Source of the DNA: Hypsibius dujardini
Taxonomy: Eukaryota > Tardigrada > Eutardigrada > Parachela > Hypsibiidae
Reading direction: 5' to 3'
Length of the DNA stretch: 29,552 bases
Assembly: GCA_001579985.1 (NCBI GenBank)
Contig: LRSR01001266.1
Span: 1-29,552, forward strand
The notes under the pieces: model-generated
Told to the model about the DNA's origin: nothing
The model's database searches: none
The model's input: the letters and a program-made list of their open reading frames with translations, nothing else
Program-made: the position numbers and the translations under genes
Part shown: positions 24,160 to 29,552 of the stretch, piece by piece
Layout of the letters: the number at the start of each line of letters is the position of its first letter
Position numbering within the stretch: position 1 is the stretch's first letter

Positions 24160-25666
24160 TACCTGCCTGCCTGCCTGTTTGCCTGTTTGCCTGTTTGCCT
24201 GTTTGCCTGTCTGCCTGTCTGCCTGTCTGCCTGTCTGCATGCCTGCCTGCCTGCCTGCCTGCCTGCCCGCCTGCCCGCCTGCTTGCCTTTATATCAGTCT
24301 GTCTGTCTGCCTGCCCCTATTCTATCCGTTTCTCTATTTGTCTCTCGGTCTACATTTCCGTGCACATGTCTGCCGGTGTGTCTGTCTAACGTAAGACCGA
24401 GGCGCTCGGGTAGTCAGAAATGGCACACTGAGCGCAGGGGTCAAGCAATTTAAATTCTTACCTTGCCATAAAAATACCCTGTAATAAATACAGACTCTGT
24501 CCACCTCTTGGGAAAGAACGGTGCATGGGCACCAAACGGCAGCCAGTTTAAACTATCCGGCATTTGAGGATACGCGGAGAGTCTATCACACGCAAGGGAA
24601 GGAAGAAGAACAAAAAGTGAAACTTTAGGAGTGGCCGCCGTCGAACACGGCGAATACCACTAGAGTCGGTCGGTCTTGTTTCTCGCTCTGAATAACAGAT
24701 GTTGGAAAAGAGGCGGCTGCAGTTTATGATCCGACTGTTCGCCGGTATGGCGTACTTTTTCAACTATACGCAGATTACTCGGTTAAAAATCTTTCCATCA
24801 TCTTTCTACAATCGAAACAGAAATAATTAACAATCACGTGCTTTTCGCACTCCTTAACCTCTACTTCCAGTCAAGATTGAAATGCACACATCTTGACTTC
24901 AGCTGAGTAGTCGAACGTGCAGAATGTGAATGTCCTCATTTTGGGCCGCAAGACCTCCACAAAGCCCCAAAGATTAGCCGTATTCGTATTCGAGACTTTC
25001 GCCTCGATGGCGCACCGTCAGTTTCTATTGGTGCGCAAGCTTGCCTGCCGTTAACTATTTCGGTTTTGATTGTACTAGCATTTTAACTAACGGAATAGGC
25101 AAAAGTTGTAGAAAATTTAAAACCGTTTTTGAAAACGGAAATTACTGGAACGGATTATTGTACAACAAAAAGAGTTACGAAATCGAAAAACTAAAACCGA
25201 ATCTGACAGAGATAAGATTTTTTGCGAGACCCATTTGTGACTGTGACTGTGACTGTGACCGTGGGGAGGCAACCAGCTGTTACCAGGCTGGAGAGAACTG
25301 AAGCTTGAGGGAAAAGAAATGCAATCTTGGGCGATAGATGTCACGGTCTTGTCCAGCAACTACGCCTACCCTATTGAGTAAAAGGTTTCGAAAAAAGCCA
25401 CGAGACATTCACTCTGTGATGCAAAGCATCCATAATTCGGGCAATAAAGCCCTAGAGACTGAAGGACACATAGTCAAGGTTGCCTAGAGAATCTCCCTCT
25501 GGATTAGATGCTCAAAAGTCGACATTTCAAAACGAGCTTCAATCTGCCCTGCCCGAACACCCAATCATCCGAGCCATCTTTAACATCGAAATCGTCACTT
25601 CCTCCAACTTCGCTTGACTGCAAGGCTAGTTGATTTGAATGCCAAGACCTTCCTGGACGAGACACC
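23892..25666. other. Intergenic region between divergent B56 and NME5-like genes
   Basis: Should contain the promoters of both genes, which point away from each other. It holds the (CCTG)n array at 24067-24300 and a short (TGTGAC)4 run at 25236-25260. The remainder (24400-25235, 25261-25666) shows no gene or inverted-repeat element that I can support. Confidence 0.65.
24067..24306. repeat. (CCTG)n tetranucleotide array
   Basis: A long CCTG/GCCT run with interspersed GCCTGTTT, GTCTGCCT and CCCGCCTG variants in the centre and right part, decaying into CTGT-rich sequence to about 24390. Apparent Cys-Leu-Pro-Ala reading frames across it are repeat artefacts. Confidence 0.97.
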
Positions 25667-26377
25667 ATGCAATATACAGTGGCCATCATCAAACCGCACG
25701 CCGTCGTGAACCGAATCAAGATTGTTCAGCTCCTAAAAGACGCCGGGTTTCGGATTGTCGGGGAGCGTTACGTTGAAATTAACGTGGATGAAGCATGGTA
25801 CCTTTGCAAGGATGAGGCCGGCAAGGTGGCGGCAGATAACCTTCACACAGAGAACCGAATACAGGCACTATTGGGCACGGCCATGGTTCTTCTCCTGACA
25901 CATGAAAGGGCCTATGAACTGATGAGCGAGATCATTGGTCCAGATGATCCGGTTGATGCGAGGAAAAAGCAACCGAATTCTATTCGAGCGAGATTCGGCG
26001 ATGTTGGCGCGTTTAACGTGCTGGCGGTCTCTGGTACGTTCACTGCCTCAGTCAGTCAGTCAACAGACATTACCGACGCCCGAATGGTTCCTGCTTTTCT
26101 TGTAGAGTCTTACAAAATGGCAGTTAGAAATATCCAGCATTTCTTCCCGCGGTTCAGTGATACACTGAACGGACCCACGGCTGATGTCAGCCAGGAGAGA
26201 ATACAGATTGACGCATACTTCCGAGAGAAGATGCTGCCGACGTTGTTAGATGCGTTTTACGATATGGCAACCGTTAAGCCTGCCGAGCCAGTAACCCATT
26301 TGTCGCAATTTTTGCTAAACAACAATCCGAATCATCCGAAGATTGTGCGGCCGGAGGACGCAAATTTGAAGCAGTAA
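25667..26377 (+). CDS. NME5: NME5-like protein: NDK-like domain plus Dpy-30 motif
   Basis: Axonemal/radial-spoke-associated family in ciliated organisms. Exons 25667-26033 and 26106-26377 give about 212 residues. The 72-base intron 26034-26105 (CTG|GTACGT to TTCTTGTAG|AG) has no stop and is a multiple of three, so the gene looks intronless at first sight. Removing it restores the family spacing between the active-site loop and the following helix (FNVLAVSESYKMAVRNIQHF). The NDK-like region is about 1-155, starting YTVAIIKPHAVVNRIKIVQL. The Dpy-30 motif is about 163-200 (YFREKMLPTLLDAFYDMATV, FLLNNNPNHPK). The active-site NxxHGS/N loop reads NVLAVSE, so the phosphate-accepting His is replaced by Ala and catalysis is unlikely. 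AATAAA signals lie about 190 bases after the stop. Confidence 0.88.
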   Translation: MQYTVAIIKPHAVVNRIKIVQLLKDAGFRIVGERYVEINVDEAWYLCKDEAGKVAADNLHTENRIQALLGTAMVLLLTHERAYELMSEIIGPDDPVDARKKQPNSIRARFGDVGAFNVLAVSGTFTASVSQSTDITDARMVPAFLVESYKMAVRNIQHFFPRFSDTLNGPTADVSQERIQIDAYFREKMLPTLLDAFYDMATVKPAEPVTHLSQFLLNNNPNHPKIVRPEDANLKQ

Positions 26378-26441
26378 AAAGACAGTACTGACGCTGTGGT
26401 GCAACATCTCTAGCAAGCGACAGCGACATTATATGATACTC

Positions 26442-26882
26442 ACAAGGAAATGAGACCGCTCTGGACGGCGAATTCCTTTATATCTGTTTGCTGTTACCGA
26501 TGCACTCTTGCCTGGTCTCTTCGATTCCATCGAGAAAATCGGCAGAAAACGAGAACTACTATTTTAAATAAATAAAAACTGACTAGTGGTGGCATATAGG
26601 GGGCGCTGTCAATGTCTGTGAATTAATCAATTAATAAAATGTGTCTGCGTTTATTCAATCGATCAGTCCGTTCAAAATCAAATAATCAATCAGTACATGT
26701 TTCAGTAACAGAGACAGCGCCCTCTATATACTACCACTGGTCAGTTTTTGTTTAATTTAAAATAGTAGTTCTGGTTTTCTGCCGATTTTCTCGACGGAAT
26801 CGAAGAGACCAGGCAAGAGTGCATCGGTAACAGCCAACAGATATAAAGAAATTCGCCGTCCAGAGTTGTCTCATTTCCTTGT
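26442..26882. mobile_element. Long fold-back element (two arms of about 170 bases)
   Basis: Bases 26442-26610 pair with the complement of 26713-26882 at roughly 92 % by eye, leaving a 102-base AT-rich loop. The outer ends read ACAAGGAAATGAGA and its complement; the inner ends read GGGCGCTGTC and GACAGCGCCC. No open frame and no clear target duplication were found. It resembles a fold-back or long-TIR MITE and starts 64 bases after the stop codon of the NME5-like gene. Confidence 0.85.
26567..26576 (+). terminator. Overlapping polyadenylation signals AATAAATAAA
   Basis: Two overlapping AATAAA hexamers 190 bases after the stop of the NME5-like gene, within the left arm of the fold-back element. 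A further AATAAA occurs near 26633. They are the best 3'-end candidates for this gene. Confidence 0.55.
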
Positions 26883-26913
26883 CAGTCAGCTGTGAAGCTG
26901 GGTGTGATCAGTA

Positions 26914-27245
26914 CGAGGTAAAGGCCGTTAACCAGGCCGGCAGGCTAACAGGTGGCGCATAAGTCGTTTTTGCGAAGTCAACCCAGGGAGATGGAACCGA
27001 AGTGGCGCCTCTACCGGACTACTTGCACACTTCTCCATTGAGATTCTTCTCTTCCTTTTTTTGGATTCAAATTCGAACCGTGAGGCTTAGAAACGAACTA
27101 AAATGGGCCAGAGATTTTTTCTGAATGTTTTCAAGCCATCTGTTATGGCATGGCAGCACTGCAGCGCCGGGAAATCAACTTTGAAAAAACCGGCCTGGTT
27201 AAGTTACGATTTCTAAAAGCGGCCTGGTTAACGGCCTTTACCTCG
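26914..27245. mobile_element. MITE-like element with TA target duplication
   Basis: The left end CGAGGTAAAGGCCGTTAACC is perfectly complementary to the right end (GGTTAACGGCCTTTACCTCG) over about 26 bases. TA lies just outside both ends (26912-26913, 27246-27247). The 332-base element is non-coding. Its first bases resemble those of the element at 8337 (GAGGTAAAGGC versus GAGGTAAGGGC). Confidence 0.85.
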
Positions 27246-27812
27246 TATGGATGGGAGATTCTACGCCGGGTGGCGCAGTCAGTTCAATACGGACGACCTG
27301 TACCGATGGTGATGGTCAACCCCGGTTGGGTGGGGTGTAATCCAATTTACTTTAAGCGCGACTGCGCGCCGAGCTCCTTATTGAACTTATTTTCACTAAA
27401 ATAATTTTACACGATGACCTTTAAAGTTCATGTGTCGGTAAAATTAGTCCACGTCATGTATTCAACACAGCTTCGCAGGGGTGGCTGCAGGGGGGGGGGC
27501 TGCATATGTTAGCGGCCTTCTGCGGTGGACACATACTCCCCTGAGACGAACTTGGTCTACACTTTATTTTTTCAAGTCAGTGACAGAATCAACTATCAGT
27601 TTCGGCGCGAGTCCTTGTTGCTAACCAGGAAAAGCCACGCTCTTCAACTGCAGACAATTAGGGATTGGAAGTCCCTCATTGAAGTCGTCGATTGACCTTG
27701 CCAAGACCCTTCATAGCGCTTTCCGATTATGTGAACATATCTGCCTCAGCCGACCGTGCAAGAGAGAGAATTCTTTGGCCGAGTGTGCTTACGTACATAT
27801 AATTTTTCTGAA
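27246..27812. promoter_or_regulatory. Upstream region of last gene
   Basis: Contains a run of ten G at 27490-27499 flanked by GGCTGCA and CTGCAT. The sequence shortly before the ATG at 27813 is open in frame but has only a GTG. No TATA box is convincing. Confidence 0.45.
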
Positions 27813-28739
27813 ATGCCTGCCGCGCAGGACGGCCATCGTGCTGCTTCTCCCGCCGGTCGACGATATCGTATTCCCCCAGATTCTGCGACGGAAGCTCAGT
27901 CGGAAAATCAGCGACCCAATCCGAATACAGCCGCTCGCAGTGCCACCTGCCAAAAAGTAAGTCATGCAAGTTTGAATCATCTGAACCATTTTTTGGATGA
28001 TTTTTCTTTTGAATAATTATGGAGTGAACGTTTTCTTCAGTGCGGTAAGAGAAAGCCTGAACCGCTGCCCAGTCACGATTTCCGCATGACTAGCCGAAGC
28101 GACAACATCGATAATAGAAAATATTCGACGTCCAGTAATGCCTACTACAACTGTCCCAGCAACGACGGACGGAAGGAGAACCATGGGAATCGGCCCAGTG
28201 GATCGGGCAACCACCGAGATCCGGTTCGACAGCCTTCCATTATTTTCGACGGAATAAAAGCCGGTCCAGACCAGCTAATACACGTAAGGGTTGATGTAGA
28301 ACGCACATCGTTTAATTAAGAGGCATAAATGCTGATTGTGGCAGTGTGAGACGGATCAGTCCCACTCGTCCTGTGTTCATGGAAAGGATCGGCAGCAGGG
28401 CTTCTCCGGCATCAATCCGAGCTCGTCCGGTGATCTGAGTGATCGAGATGCGGTGACTCGAAAAATCGACAAGGTCCTTCTTCCGCGGTCGTCTCCACCG
28501 CCATATCATAAACGTTCGAAACATAACGAAGGTCACCAGGAGGATAGACAAGCAAGAGAACGTGAGAACCACTGCGTACCGAGCGCATCTTTATCACCTG
28601 TTGCCCACCGTGAAGAAGAAACAAGCGGTCGAACAGGCAGAAAGGAGGACGGAGGCGGACGAGGAGTCAGATATTCTCCGCCAATTCCGAAATCGCATAA
28701 TCAGAATACCTCAGGTATGCTTCGGGGATGCTGTTAGGC

Positions 28740-28794
<55 letters not shown>

Positions 28795-29443
28795 TAGACA
28801 GACAGACACATATATGACAGACACCACCAAGTAAAATATTAGTACGGGACTGCGTTGTTTTGAACGTTTAGGACCACCAAGAAGGAATGCTCCCATTACT
28901 CTTACCAATGCTGCAAACCTACTACAGAATCCTTCAGAAAGTGCGAAGCTTCAACCCAAAGACTTTTCCGAACTGGGTCGGAGGATATGGCAGAACCTGT
29001 TTGAGGCCACCCCCACCGATCATCACTACCAGGCGTCAAGTAACATTACTCTGAACGGTCTTGGGCTGCATCCCACTCAGGCCGATGACATGAATGCCCC
29101 TCAAAACTATGAGCATGAAGAGGAGAGTGCAGTTCCTGCTCGGGTAAGAGGATTTGTCATACCGCGGCATGTCAGATGGCAGACCCAGTCGCCGTCGCGG
29201 TGCTCTCGTAGCTCTCTACCGAAGAGTTTCCAGCCGGCCGCGCCGACGTATCAGCACGTCGACGGAGAGCAGGCCAACAACACGGATGGAAAGTTTATTC
29301 GCATGAAGTTCGGAAAGAAAGTGAAAATGGTCCAGATACCACAGTGCGCCGTTACGGACACCGTGGACGACGAGGTACAAGTCCTCGTTCGGCATGGGAA
29401 GTCCGTGATTTGGAGAAACTACAAGACATTCGACCACGAGTGA
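27813..29443 (+). CDS. Polar protein of unknown function (about 442 residues)
   Basis: I do not recognise this protein. Exons 27813-27956, 28041-28283, 28345-28714 and 28872-29443 have standard borders (GTAAGT, GTAAGG, GTATGC donors; CTTCAG, GGCAG, TTTAG acceptors) and agreeing phases, ending in TGA. The first 270 residues are hydrophilic and low in hydrophobics, with many Ser, Arg, Asn and Pro (for example CGKRKPEPLPSHDFRMTSRS). The final third is more structured: FSELGRRIWQNLFEATPTDH, and a basic-to-acidic end with FIRMKFGKKVKMVQIPQ and HGKSVIWRNYKTFDHE. No signal peptide or membrane segment is seen. The ATG at 27813 is the first in the open exon; an additional upstream exon cannot be excluded. 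Its 3' end signal is not in the last 109 bases. Confidence 0.65.
28736..28811. repeat. (CAGA)n microsatellite in intron of last gene
   Basis: A tetranucleotide array with a few CAAA and TAGA variants, starting about 20 bases after the donor of the 157-base intron 28715-28871. It is the same motif, on the opposite transcript strand, as the array at 2858-2920. Confidence 0.95.
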
Positions 29444-29552
29444 ACGACCATGGGTTCGCTGTCATTTTTTAACGTTTTCGGGGACGAATTCTGTAGTCGC
29501 ATTGCGTACGTGTGCACGGTTATATTCTATTCCGATTTGTGCAAAATTTTGC

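Noticed and set aside
23925-24453. Cys-Leu-Pro-Ala and Gln-Ala-Gly-Arg open frames across the CCTG array
   Set aside because: Repeat artefact; no sequence outside the array has coding character.
27060-27110. tRNA B-box-like GGTTCGAAT on the minus strand
   Set aside because: No matching A box or cloverleaf arms in the expected upstream interval.
27150-27404. 84-codon plus-strand frame
   Set aside because: Mostly overlaps the right arm of the MITE at 26914-27245; no domain resemblance.

Overview
The window is animal nuclear DNA. Genes are split by GT-AG introns, many only about 60-150 bases long. There are no operons or ribosome-binding sites, and the recognisable proteins are metazoan families: GAPDH, a BTB-BACK protein, a UNR/CSDE1-like cold-shock-domain protein, a PP2A B56 subunit and an NME5-like protein. 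Short introns, mid-range GC and many tandem repeats suggest a compact invertebrate genome. An NME5-like gene implies ciliated or flagellated cells. I cannot name the phylum with confidence; a tardigrade is one possibility.

Layout, left to right: (1) 1-1536, minus, the 5' six-and-a-bit exons of GAPDH, running off the left edge. (2) 2098-5827, minus, a BTB/POZ-BACK protein of about 909 residues in seven exons. (3) 6410-10666, plus, a UNR-like protein of about 830 residues in five exons, head to head with gene 2 across a 582-base shared promoter region. (4) 10667-12344, intergenic, with a 27-base repeat, two MITE-like elements and a possible mini-gene. (5) 12345-20669, minus, a nine-exon gene for a large protein (about 1814 residues) that I do not recognise. 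(6) 20670-21383, a 23-base palindromic minisatellite. (7) 21384-23891, minus, PP2A B56 regulatory subunit, three exons. (8) 23892-25666, intergenic, with a (CCTG)n array. (9) 25667-26377, plus, NME5-like NDK/Dpy-30 protein with one hidden in-frame 72-base intron. (10) 26378-27812, a long fold-back element and a TA-flanked MITE. (11) 27813-29443, plus, a four-exon unknown gene.

Exon models were built by hand. I required GT/AG borders, phase agreement across every junction, and continuity of the protein family where one was recognised. All seven genes close into single open frames; the GAPDH frame is open to the left edge.

The genes do not form a pathway. GAPDH, B56 and UNR-like are housekeeping or regulatory functions and NME5 is axonemal. 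The most notable material is non-coding: five inverted-repeat elements, three of them with TA target duplications, and tandem arrays inside introns of five of the seven genes. One intron of the UNR-like gene is bordered by an 8-base direct repeat, which suggests recent intron gain.
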